This document shows positions 1-5,349 of a stretch of DNA of 7,640 nt, piece after piece. Positions within the stretch are counted from its first letter, which is position 1, and each line of letters opens with the position of its first letter. Made by a program: the position numbers and the translations under genes. The notes below the pieces were generated by a model, which searched no databases, was not told the origin of the DNA, and saw only the letters and a program-made list of their open reading frames with translations. Origin of the DNA: Clostridiales bacterium (GTDB taxonomy: Bacteria; Bacillota; Clostridia; Christensenellales; Aristaeellaceae); NCBI GenBank assembly GCA_004557905.1, contig SFFH01000069.1:1-7640 (forward strand). Direction: 5' to 3'.

Positions 1-8
1 GAGGGCAT
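1..8 (-). CDS. possible start of a next minus-strand gene (only ATG-CCC-TC visible)
   Basis: Read on the minus strand, a GGGGAGGG Shine-Dalgarno-like stretch (about 14-21) is followed after five bases by an ATG at 8-6. That spacing suits a start codon, and the gene would run off the left edge. It would lie downstream of mnmE and its terminator, in the same direction. Nothing can be said of the product; in many Firmicutes mnmE is followed by mnmG, but two visible codons cannot test that. This is inference from the RBS alone. Confidence 0.25.
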
Positions 9-126
9 CGAAACCCTCCCCGACCCTTCTGGCCCCAGCGGAGCGCGTTCCCCCCAAAGCTGCAAATTCGAGTATCAGTTTCTGTTAATTAACAAAATCC
101 CCCCATTGCGAATTCATATGACAGCC

Positions 127-160
127 AAAAAGGGTCGGGAGCTTTCGTCTCCTGACCCTT
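127..160 (-). terminator. intrinsic terminator of mnmE
   Basis: Arms 130-141 and 149-160 form a 12-bp stem (one G-U pair) with a 7-base loop. On the minus strand the stem is followed by a run of five T (complement of 127-131). It lies 20 bases past the mnmE stop codon and is oriented to end mnmE transcription. Confidence 0.85.
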
Positions 161-180
161 CTTCGCTTAGCCGAATTCCT

Positions 181-1536
181 TCACTTCCCCACGCAGAACC
201 TCGCGAACACCTCGTCGATCACCTGCTCGTTCAGCGTCTCGCCCGTGATCTCGCCCAGCGCGTCGAGCGCGTAGGACAGGTCCACCGCGCAGACATCGAG
301 CGGCATGTCCTCCTCGATGGCCCGCTGAGCTTCGGCAAGCGCGTCGCACGCGTGCATCGCTGCCTGCACATGGCGCGTCTGGGAGAGCATGGACGACTCC
401 GCGCCGTCCTGCGGCGCGAAAGAGACGAGCAGCTTCCTGAGCGCATCCAGCCCCTCTCCCCTCGGCGCGCAGACGGTGATGACCTGCGCGCCCGGGAATT
501 CTTCCGCTGCAGCGGATGCAGAGACCACAGGGGGCAGATCGCCCTTGCTCAGCACGACGATGTGCGGCGCGAGATCGCACAGCGCCGCCCTGTCCTCCGC
601 CGAGGTTGCGCAGGAGCTGTCCAGCACCAGCACGCGCACGTCGGCTTCATCCAGCGCCTTTCTTGCGCGCGATACGCCGATGCGTTCTACCGCGTCGCCC
701 GTCTCGCGCAGCCCGGCAGTGTCCGTCAGGCAGATCTTCAGCCCGTCGATCTGGATGGACTCTGTCAGCGTGTCGCGCGTCGTGCCGGGGATGTCGGTGA
801 CGATGGCGCGCTCACCGCCCAGCAGCGCGTTGAGCAGGCTGCTCTTCCCGGCGTTCGGGCGGCCGCAGAGCACCACGCGCAGCCCCTCATCCTCGATGCG
901 TCCCGCGCGCGGATCGCAGGAGGCGAGCAGCCTTTCGCGGATGGCCCCGCAGCGCGCATGCACCTGCTGCGCCGTCTCGCTCTCCTCTACCTCGTCCGGG
1001 AAGTCGATGGCCGCGGCGATCTCCGCCAGCAGCGCCACGATCTCCTCCCGTGCCGTGCGCACAAAGGCAGATACGCCGCCCTCCATCTGGCGGATGGCGG
1101 AGGTCATGGCCCGGTCGTTGCTTGCGCGGATCATGCGCATGACGGCCTCCGCCTGCGCCAGGTCGATGCGCCCGTTCAGAAAGGCGCGGCAGGTGAATTC
1201 GCCGGGCCTGGCCATGCGCGCGCCGTGATCAAGCAGCAGCAGCAGAATCCGGCGCACCAGCGCGTCCGAGCCGTGACAGTGGATCTCGGCCACGTCTTCG
1301 CGTGTATAGCTGTGCGGCGCGCGGAAGAGCACGGCCATCGCCTCATCGACCACAACGTCTCCGTCCATCACATGGCCGAAGGTCAGCATGCGGCTTGCGA
1401 GCGGCTTTCCGTTTTTGGGGCGGAACACGCGCAGGAGAATCTCCTCGCAGCGCGCGCCGGACAGGCGCACGATAGCGATGCCGCCCTCGCCGCTGGGCGT
1501 CGCCTGCGCGGCGATGGTGTCGGTGGACATGTTCAT
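181..1536 (-). CDS. mnmE: tRNA uridine-5-carboxymethylaminomethyl(34) synthesis GTPase MnmE
   Basis: This is the GTPase that, with MnmG, builds the cmnm5 modification on the wobble uridine of certain tRNAs, using a formyl-folate cofactor and FAD; it is cytosolic. The 451-residue product matches the usual family length. The N-terminal folate-binding domain opens with ATPSGEGGIAIVRLSG and contains YTREDVAEIHCHG. The inserted G domain has GRPNAGKS (225-232), TTRDT (252-256), DTAG (272-275) and SKGD (330-333), where Ser replaces the usual Asn of NKxD. The chain ends FCVGK, the family's C-terminal Cys motif (usually FCIGK). I chose the ATG at 1536 because GGGAGGG sits about 6 bases upstream and it immediately precedes the conserved start; a longer frame to 1584 would add 16 unconserved residues. 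The usual partner mnmG is not in view. Confidence 0.97.
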   Translation of the reverse strand: MNMSTDTIAAQATPSGEGGIAIVRLSGARCEEILLRVFRPKNGKPLASRMLTFGHVMDGDVVVDEAMAVLFRAPHSYTREDVAEIHCHGSDALVRRILLLLLDHGARMARPGEFTCRAFLNGRIDLAQAEAVMRMIRASNDRAMTSAIRQMEGGVSAFVRTAREEIVALLAEIAAAIDFPDEVEESETAQQVHARCGAIRERLLASCDPRAGRIEDEGLRVVLCGRPNAGKSSLLNALLGGERAIVTDIPGTTRDTLTESIQIDGLKICLTDTAGLRETGDAVERIGVSRARKALDEADVRVLVLDSSCATSAEDRAALCDLAPHIVVLSKGDLPPVVSASAAAEEFPGAQVITVCAPRGEGLDALRKLLVSFAPQDGAESSMLSQTRHVQAAMHACDALAEAQRAIEEDMPLDVCAVDLSYALDALGEITGETLNEQVIDEVFARFCVGK

Positions 1537-1553
1537 CGAATTCCCTCCCACGG

Positions 1554-1584
1554 TTATCCACAAAGGGAAAACAATTGTGGACAA
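1554..1584. promoter_or_regulatory. pair of facing DnaA-box-like sites in the mnmE upstream region
   Basis: TTATCCACA (1554-1562, plus) is a perfect match to the consensus DnaA box TTATNCACA. TTGTCCACA on the opposite strand (1584-1576) differs from it by one base. Together they form a 10-bp inverted repeat with an 11-base spacer (1554-1563 and 1575-1584), 18 bases upstream of the mnmE ATG. The same bases could instead form an RNA hairpin in the mnmE leader. No convincing mnmE promoter was found between here and 1656. The sequences are seen directly; DnaA binding is inference. Confidence 0.5.
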
Positions 1585-1642
1585 GCATAACTCACAGATC
1601 GGCAGAACGATTTCTGTCGGCCTGCAAGACAGATGATAAAGA

Positions 1643-1673
1643 CCCCGAAATCCTGGTTGACAAGATTCCGGGG
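1643..1673. repeat. inverted repeat enclosing the antitoxin-RNA -35 box
   Basis: CCCCGAAATC (1643-1652) and GATTCCGGGG (1664-1673) are inverted copies with one mismatch, separated by 11 bases. The TTGACA -35 element (1657-1662) lies in the spacer. The repeat could be an operator for the plus-strand promoter. Read on the minus strand it also makes a GC-rich hairpin followed by TCTTTA, which could be a weak terminator. The function is unknown. Confidence 0.4.
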
Positions 1674-1685
1674 ATATCGTACAAT
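1657..1685 (+). promoter_or_regulatory. sigma-A promoter of the candidate antitoxin RNA
   Basis: TTGACA (1657-1662) and TACAAT (1680-1685) are separated by exactly 17 bases: a consensus -35 and a one-mismatch -10. Transcription is expected to begin near 1692. No sizeable plus-strand ORF follows before the terminator at 1746-1783, so the promoter appears to serve a short non-coding RNA. Confidence 0.82.
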
Positions 1686-1726
1686 GTAGGCAGGTAGGGG
1701 TGATAGCCTACAGGTGATTTCTCACC
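1685..1726 (+). repeat. leader repeat, copy A (antitoxin-RNA side)
   Basis: TGTAGGCAGGTAGGG (from 1685), then CTACAGGTG, A and TTTC, recurs inverted at 1907-1942 on the toxin side. This copy carries about seven extra bases in the middle. It can fold as GTAGGC/GCCTAC (1686-1691 with 1706-1711) and GGTGA/TCACC (1713-1717 with 1722-1726, TTTC loop). Similarity extends upstream into the -10 region (GATATCGTACAATG here, GATATGATAGAATG in the other copy). Confidence 0.75.
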
Positions 1727-1790
1727 GCTGTTTTCCTTATTTTAGAAAACCGCCAAATGCAGGGTCGAGCTGCCGGCGGTTTTTATTTTA
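1692..1790 (+). ncRNA. short convergent RNA, candidate type I antitoxin
   Basis: A consensus plus-strand promoter and a bidirectional terminator define a transcript of about 95-100 nt with no credible coding sequence. It overlaps the 3' end of the opposing toxin mRNA across the terminator and the toxin stop codon (roughly 1744-1790), so about 45 nt are perfectly complementary. The 5' part forms the GGTGA-TTTC-TCACC hairpin and resembles the toxin mRNA leader. Convergent RNAs paired at their 3' ends are known for Bacillus TxpA/RatA and BsrG/SR4; convergence on a shared terminator is known for the pAD1 Fst/par locus. The antitoxin role is inferred from this layout. The exact ends are estimates. 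Confidence 0.65.
1746..1783. terminator. bidirectional terminator shared by toxin mRNA and antitoxin RNA
   Basis: AAAACCGCC (1746-1754) pairs with GGCGGTTTT (1775-1783), with an inner GCAG/CTGC stem (1759-1762 with 1770-1773). Plus-strand reading ends in TTTTTATTTTA. Minus-strand reading ends in GGCGGTTTTC and then an A/T-rich stretch. It begins four bases past the toxin stop codon, so it can end both convergent transcripts. Confidence 0.88.
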
Positions 1791-1877
1791 TCGTCTGTTC
1801 TGCGTGCCCGCGACATAAGCCGCGAAGACCAGACCGGCGACTGCGATGAGCATATTGAAAAGCTCAACATTGTTCAT
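1788..1877 (-). CDS. 29-residue hydrophobic peptide, candidate type I (holin-like) toxin
   Basis: The small frame starts at ATG 1877 and ends with TAA at 1788-1790. It begins MNNVELFNML, continues as a single predicted membrane helix (about residues 5-24, including IAVAGLVFAAYVAG) and ends in the polar, basic tail TQNRR. GGAGG lies 9 bases upstream; an in-frame ATG two codons earlier is too close to it. The mRNA has its own strong promoter (1950-1978), a leader of about 65 nt, a hairpin over the Shine-Dalgarno and a shared terminator. One short helix plus charged tail, with a convergent antisense RNA, is typical of TxpA, BsrE/BsrG and Fst toxins, which damage the membrane when over-expressed. 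I do not recognise this exact family. Alternatively it is a harmless small membrane peptide or regulator. Confidence 0.72.
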   Translation of the reverse strand: MNNVELFNMLIAVAGLVFAAYVAGTQNRR

Positions 1878-1885
1878 GCGCATCA

Positions 1886-1913
1886 CCTCCGCTTCTGTAC
1901 GATGTTGCGGAGG
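1886..1913 (-). promoter_or_regulatory. hairpin sequestering the toxin Shine-Dalgarno
   Basis: In the toxin mRNA, CCTCCGC (complement of 1907-1913) pairs perfectly with GCGGAGG (complement of 1886-1892) across a 14-base loop. The right arm contains the GGAGG used by the 29-residue ORF, so folding would block ribosome entry. Sequestered ribosome sites are common in type I toxin mRNAs. The pairing is seen in the sequence; translational repression is inferred. Confidence 0.68.
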
Positions 1914-1942
1914 AAACCACCTGTAGACCCTACCTGCCTACA
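1907..1942 (-). repeat. leader repeat, copy B (toxin mRNA side)
   Basis: On the minus strand the toxin mRNA leader reads TGTAGGCAGGTAGGG, then CTACAGGTG, G and TTTC. Fifteen bases are identical to copy A at 1685-1699, and the shared pattern continues through CTACAGGTG. The copies are inverted on the DNA, so the two convergent RNAs begin alike rather than complementary. The 3' end of this copy supplies the CCTCCGC arm that pairs with the toxin Shine-Dalgarno. Confidence 0.75.
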
Positions 1943-1949
1943 CGGCTTC

Positions 1950-1978
1950 ATTCTATCATATCGCAGGATACATCGCAA
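1950..1978 (-). promoter_or_regulatory. sigma-A promoter of the toxin mRNA
   Basis: On the minus strand TTGCGA (1978-1973) and TAGAAT (1955-1950) are 17 bases apart, and a TG one base before the -10 makes it an extended -10 promoter. Transcription is expected to start near 1943. A direct repeat of TGCGAT with 12-base period overlaps the -35 and spacer. Confidence 0.75.
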
Positions 1979-1996
1979 GAAGGTATTCTATTACAG

Positions 1997-2031
1997 AAAA
2001 GGAACGTGAGCGCTTGCCCACGTTCCTTTTT
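1997..2031. terminator. bidirectional terminator after the sugar kinase
   Basis: AAAAGGAACGTG (1997-2008) pairs perfectly with CACGTTCCTTTT (2019-2030), a 12-bp stem. T-runs follow on both strands (TTTTT on plus, TTTT on minus). It lies 14 bases past the kinase stop codon and separates the kinase transcript from the toxin promoter. Confidence 0.9.
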
Positions 2032-2044
2032 GCTGTTTGACGAA

Positions 2045-3073
2045 TCAGCGCTCGACACGGCCGGAGCCGGAGCCCTTCATCAGGGAGGTGACTTCCGCCA
2101 CGGTGACGCGGTTGTAGTCGCCGGAGATGGTGTGCTTGAGGCAGGAGGCCGCCACGGCGAACTCCAGCGCGTCGCTCTGCTTCTCGAAGGTCAGCAGGCC
2201 GTAGATCAGGCCACCGGAGAAGGAGTCGCCGCCGCCGACGCGATCCACGATATCGGTGATCTCGTACTTGCGGGAAACATAGAACTCCTTGCCGTCGTAG
2301 ATGCAGGCCGCCCAGTCGTTGCGGTCCGCGCTCTTGGACTCGCGCAGGGTGATGGCGACGCGCTCCAGGTTCGGATACAGCGCCATGGCCTTCTTCGCGA
2401 TGCCCTCGTAGACGTTGCGGTCCAGGGAGCCGGACTCGACGTCGGAATCGGCGGTGATGCCCAGGGACTTCTGGAAGTCCTCCTCGTTGGCGATGGCCAC
2501 GTCGATGTACTTGGCGATCTCGGACATGACCTCCTTGGCTTCCTTGCCGTACTTCCACAGGTTCTTGCGGTAGTTGAGGTCGCAGGAGACCTTCACGCCG
2601 CACTTCTTGGCGGCCTTGCAGGCGGCCAGGGACAGCTCGGCAGCGGAGGCGGAGATGGCCGGAGCGATGCCGGAAATGTGGAACCAGTCGGCGCCCTCAA
2701 AGATCTTCTCCCAATCGAACAGGTCGATCGGCGCGATGGCGATCGCGGAATCCGCACGGTCATAGACGACCTTGGACGGACGCTGGTTGGAACCGGTCTC
2801 CAGGAAGTAGATGCCCATACGGCCGTCGGTCATCTTGATGTTGGACACGTCGACGCCGAAGGAACGGACGTCACGACGGCAGGCCTCGCCGATCGCATTG
2901 TTCGGCAGCGCGGTCACGAAGGCCGCGTCCATGCCGTAGTTCGCCAGAGAGACAGCCACGTTGGCTTCGCCGCCGCCGAAGGTGGCTTCAAGGGACGGGC
3001 TCTGGAAGAAGCGCTCCAGCGCCGGGCTCTTCAGACGGAGCATGATTTCGCCGAAAGTAATAATACGGGCCAT
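2045..3073 (-). CDS. kdgK: PfkB-family carbohydrate kinase, probably 2-keto-3-deoxygluconate kinase
   Basis: The 342-residue product is a ribokinase/PfkB-fold sugar kinase. The substrate-binding N-terminal part has GGGEANVAVSLANYG (33-47) and YDRADSAIA (104-112). The middle carries DLNYRKNLW (165-173). The C-terminal signature DRVGGGDSFSGG (277-288) contains the anion-hole glycines and the catalytic base Asp283. The SGDYN segment near 318-321 and the overall length resemble KDG kinases, which make 2-keto-3-deoxy-6-phosphogluconate in pectin, alginate and uronate breakdown. Fructokinase or another PfkB specificity is possible, so the family is firm and the substrate less so. The ATG at 3073 has AGGAG at a 9-base spacing. 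The gene has its own promoter and terminator, with no aldolase or transporter beside it in this window. Confidence 0.85.
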   Translation of the reverse strand: MARIITFGEIMLRLKSPALERFFQSPSLEATFGGGEANVAVSLANYGMDAAFVTALPNNAIGEACRRDVRSFGVDVSNIKMTDGRMGIYFLETGSNQRPSKVVYDRADSAIAIAPIDLFDWEKIFEGADWFHISGIAPAISASAAELSLAACKAAKKCGVKVSCDLNYRKNLWKYGKEAKEVMSEIAKYIDVAIANEEDFQKSLGITADSDVESGSLDRNVYEGIAKKAMALYPNLERVAITLRESKSADRNDWAACIYDGKEFYVSRKYEITDIVDRVGGGDSFSGGLIYGLLTFEKQSDALEFAVAASCLKHTISGDYNRVTVAEVTSLMKGSGSGRVER

Positions 3074-3147
3074 TGGTAATCACTCCTGAATTTTATTTGA
3101 GGCAACATGCAGAAAAATCCTCTGCAAATTCCCTCAGTTTTGCCATT

Positions 3148-3176
3148 ATTATACACGATGACCCTTTTGAAATCAA
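3148..3176 (-). promoter_or_regulatory. sigma-A promoter of the sugar kinase
   Basis: On the minus strand TTGATT (3176-3171) and a perfect TATAAT (3153-3148) are 17 bases apart. The expected start is near 3141, giving a leader of about 68 nt. That leader holds a 6-bp hairpin, TGCAGA with TCTGCA (3121-3126 and 3108-3113). A weak dyad, GGTC-TGAT-GACT on the minus strand, abuts the -35 and could be a repressor site, but it is too short to assign. Confidence 0.8.
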
Positions 3177-3357
3177 GTCATCAGACCAATTTTCTGCACA
3201 TCATGCGATATTTGTAAAAACAATCCAATACAGAGCGATTAAGGCTGTCTATATCAAATCAAATATACGAATTCATCCGTCGATTTTGTAAGGTTCGCGT
3301 ACTCCCTTCACCTGAGCAGCCAGCGGCTCAGCCGCAGCATCCCCGGCGCGGCTGCCT
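3177..3357. other. intergenic gap upstream of the kinase and downstream of the flavodiiron gene
   Basis: Bases 3177-3290 are markedly AT-rich compared with the genes on either side and hold no convincing ORF or RNA gene; they are probably upstream control sequence for the kinase. Bases 3309-3363 are GC-rich and can fold on the minus strand as a long arm, CCTGA-AG-GCAGCC pairing with GGCTGC-TCAGG. This follows the flavodiiron stop codon but lacks a T-run, so it is not a standard intrinsic terminator. Confidence 0.5.
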
Positions 3358-4512
3358 TCAGGCGCCGTGCAGCTCCGCGGCCAGCGCGTCGATCTGCGCA
3401 AGGTTGGCGTCGCTCGGCGCGCAGGTGATCTTGACCGCCGTTTCGGCAAAGGTCAGCTCCTTGCTGCTCTCCAGCATGCCGCGCATCACCTTGGCCGCCA
3501 TCGGGGCCCAGGCGCCGCTTTCCATCAGCGCCACCGTGCGATTGCGGAAGCCGCGCTCTGTCAGATGGTGGATGAACGTCCGCATGAACGGGAACACGTC
3601 GGCGTTGTAGGTCGAGCTCGCCAGCACCAGGCGGTCATAGCGGAACGCATCGCTCACGGCCTGCGCCATGTCGCAGCGGGCCAGATCGTAGAGGACGACG
3701 GTCTCGCCCTGCGCGTGCAGCTGATCGGCGAGCAGCCGGGCGGCCTTCATCGTGCCGCCGTAGATGGAGGCGCAGGCGATGGTCACGCCGTGGCTCTCCG
3801 GGCGGTAGGAAGACCAGCAGTCATACAGCGCCAGGTAGGACGCGAGATTGTCCTCGAGCACCGGGCCGTGCAGCGGGCAGATGGTCTGCACGTCGAGCGC
3901 GGCGAGCTTTTTAAGCAGTGCCTGCACCTGCGCGCCGTATTTGCCCACGATGCCGATGTAGTACCGGCGTGCCTCGTCCGCCCAGTCCTCTTGAACGTCC
4001 AGCGCGCCGAACTTGCCGAACGCATCCGCAGAGAAGAGCGCTTTCTCGCAGGCGTCGTAGGTGACGAAGACCTCCGGCCAGTGCACCATCGGCGCGGTGA
4101 AGAAGCGCAGTTCATGCCGGCCCAGAGAGAGCGTATCGCCCTCCTTGACGGCGAGCCTGCGGTCCGCATAATCCTTGCCGAAGAACGCCTGCATCATCGA
4201 GAACGCCTTGGCGGAGGAGACGATCGTTGCCTGCGGATAGGCGTCCATGAACGCCTCGATGCTGCCGGAGTGGTCCGGCTCCATGTGCTGCACGATCAGG
4301 TAATCCGGGGTGCGTCCGCCGAGCGCCTGAGCGATATGCTCCAGCCATTCCCCGGCAAAATGCCTGTCCACGCTGTCCATCACCGCGATCTTTTCATCCA
4401 CAATCGCGTAGGAGTTGTACGCCATGCCGTTTGCCACGGCGTACTGCCCCTCAAACAGATCGATTTCATGGTCGTTGACGCCGATGTACCGGATGTCGCT
4501 TGTCTTGTGCAT
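3358..4512 (-). CDS. fprA: FprA-type flavodiiron protein (O2/NO reductase)
   Basis: A-type flavoprotein: a beta-lactamase-like di-iron domain followed by a flavodoxin domain. It reduces O2 to water and/or NO to N2O in the cytosol of anaerobes, with electrons from rubredoxin or a similar carrier. The di-iron ligands of the family are all visible: HMEPDH (76-81, giving His76, Glu78, Asp80), His144 in MVHWPE, Asp163 in SADAFGKFG and His215 in PLHGP. The flavodoxin FMN loop is SIYGGTMKAA (249-258). No rubredoxin domain is fused. With the start at 4512 the protein is 384 residues, about usual. AGGAGG precedes three in-frame ATGs (4521, 4518, 4512); I chose 4512 because MHKTSDIRYIGVND looks like the family N-terminus, and 4518 is also possible. 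It lies 56 bases after the ferredoxin gene, probably in one operon. Confidence 0.92.
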   Translation of the reverse strand: MHKTSDIRYIGVNDHEIDLFEGQYAVANGMAYNSYAIVDEKIAVMDSVDRHFAGEWLEHIAQALGGRTPDYLIVQHMEPDHSGSIEAFMDAYPQATIVSSAKAFSMMQAFFGKDYADRRLAVKEGDTLSLGRHELRFFTAPMVHWPEVFVTYDACEKALFSADAFGKFGALDVQEDWADEARRYYIGIVGKYGAQVQALLKKLAALDVQTICPLHGPVLEDNLASYLALYDCWSSYRPESHGVTIACASIYGGTMKAARLLADQLHAQGETVVLYDLARCDMAQAVSDAFRYDRLVLASSTYNADVFPFMRTFIHHLTERGFRNRTVALMESGAWAPMAAKVMRGMLESSKELTFAETAVKITCAPSDANLAQIDALAAELHGA

Positions 4513-4568
4513 GTTCATCATTCCTCCTGCATTCCTTTGCGTTCTAGCTTCTGTCACTTGGATGGCGC

Positions 4569-5267
4569 TTATTCCCGGATGCGCCCGTCGGTGGTGATGG
4601 TCACAACCCGGCAGGGCAGGTCCTTGCCGCTCGCCGCGATGGCGCGGCGCGCCGCCTGTTCGATGCCGCCGCAGCAGGGCACCTCCATGCGCGCGACAGT
4701 CACGCTTTTGACGTCGTTGCCGGCGAGGATGGCGGCCAGCTTCTGGGCATAGTCCTGCGCGTCGAGCTTGGGGCAGCCGATCAGCGCGATGCGGCCGCGG
4801 ATGAAGTCCTGGTGGAAGCTGCCGTAGGCGTACGCCGTGCAGTCCGCCGCGATGAGCAGGTGCGCGCCGTCAAAGTACGGGGCCTTCACCGGCGCAAGCT
4901 TGATCTGCACCGGCCACTGCGTGAGCTGGCTTTCCGTGCGCGCCGCGTCGGGCGTTTCTGCCGTCTGCGGGCGCCGGATGGCTGCGGATCGGGCGCCCGG
5001 GCAGCCGCATGACTGCGCCGCCGCCTGCTTCTTCTGCTTGGCAGCGAGCACGGCCGCCTCGTCGTAGGCGGGCGCCTCGCGCTCCTCAAAGGAGATGGCG
5101 TTCACCGGGCAGGCCGGCAGGCAGTCGCCCAGGCCGTCGCAGTAGTCCTCGCGCATCAGTCTGGCCTTGCCGTTCACCATGTCGATGGCGCCCTCATGGC
5201 AGGCGGACGCACACGCGCCGCAGCCGTTGCACGCTTCCTCGTCAATGCGAATGATCTTTCTCAGCAT
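4569..5267 (-). CDS. Cys-rich 4Fe-4S ferredoxin-type protein, likely redox partner of the flavodiiron protein
   Basis: 232 residues. Residues 13-23 (CNGCGACASAC) are a complete CxxCxxCxxxC cluster motif. The second motif, CDGLGDCLPACP (43-54), has Leu46 where a Cys is expected, so it has only three Cys of its own. A variable linker (65-120) contains SCGC (87-90). The C-terminal domain carries further Cys in ADCTAYAYG (141-149), IGCPKL (163-168) and VPCCGGI (196-202), a possible extra metal or disulfide site. No membrane segment or signal peptide is seen. The frame continues open upstream to 6176 across the regulator gene, but the ATG at 5267 has GGAGGT five bases upstream and begins the ferredoxin fold. 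The neighbouring flavodiiron gene suggests an electron-transfer role in O2/NO defence. I recognise the general clostridial type but not a named function. Confidence 0.85.
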   Translation of the reverse strand: MLRKIIRIDEEACNGCGACASACHEGAIDMVNGKARLMREDYCDGLGDCLPACPVNAISFEEREAPAYDEAAVLAAKQKKQAAAQSCGCPGARSAAIRRPQTAETPDAARTESQLTQWPVQIKLAPVKAPYFDGAHLLIAADCTAYAYGSFHQDFIRGRIALIGCPKLDAQDYAQKLAAILAGNDVKSVTVARMEVPCCGGIEQAARRAIAASGKDLPCRVVTITTDGRIRE

Positions 5268-5280
5268 TCTATACCTCCAT

Positions 5281-5293
5281 CCCGATGGTCGGG
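5281..5293 (-). other. small hairpin next to the ferredoxin RBS
   Basis: CCCGA (5281-5285) and TCGGG (5289-5293) form a 5-bp stem with a 3-base loop in the ferredoxin mRNA leader, three bases from the GGAGGT Shine-Dalgarno. It could affect ribosome access or may be incidental. Confidence 0.3.
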
Positions 5294-5332
5294 TCTTTCC
5301 TGTATCATAGAAAATTGCGCGAAGCATCGTAC

Positions 5333-5349
5333 AGCGGGCACGGCCCGCT
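5333..5349. repeat. perfect inverted repeat in the divergent promoter region
   Basis: AGCGGGC (5333-5339) and GCCCGCT (5343-5349) form a 7-bp perfect stem with a 3-base loop. It falls in the predicted 5' leader of the ferredoxin mRNA, shortly after the expected start, and ends at the -35 box of the regulator promoter. It could be an RNA hairpin in the leader or an operator for the regulator promoter. Confidence 0.45.

Noticed and set aside
84..93. GTTAATTAAC palindrome downstream of mnmE
   Set aside because: A 10-bp AT-rich palindrome with no promoter elements at proper spacing; too weak to call an operator.
106..1590. 494-codon open frame on the plus strand antisense to mnmE
   Set aside because: It is a shadow caused by high GC in third codon positions. 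Its product is Arg/His/Ala-rich without a recognisable fold, while the opposite strand encodes a complete MnmE.
1716..1790. possible short peptide from GTG 1716 in the antitoxin RNA
   Set aside because: No Shine-Dalgarno at a usable distance; the GTG lies inside the GGTGA/TCACC hairpin stem and the frame runs through the terminator.
2006..3079. 357-codon plus-strand frame opposite the sugar kinase
   Set aside because: Low-complexity Gly/Val/Leu/Asp-rich shadow with no RBS logic; the minus strand has the full PfkB signature.
110..3285. six GAATTC sites, five of them in the first 1.6 kb
   Set aside because: More than expected at this GC, but spread over coding and non-coding DNA with no spacing or symmetry; probably chance.
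3367..4752. 461-codon plus-strand frame opposite the flavodiiron gene
   Set aside because: It runs across two real minus-strand genes, has no domain I recognise, and has His/Arg/Val-rich composition typical of a GC shadow.
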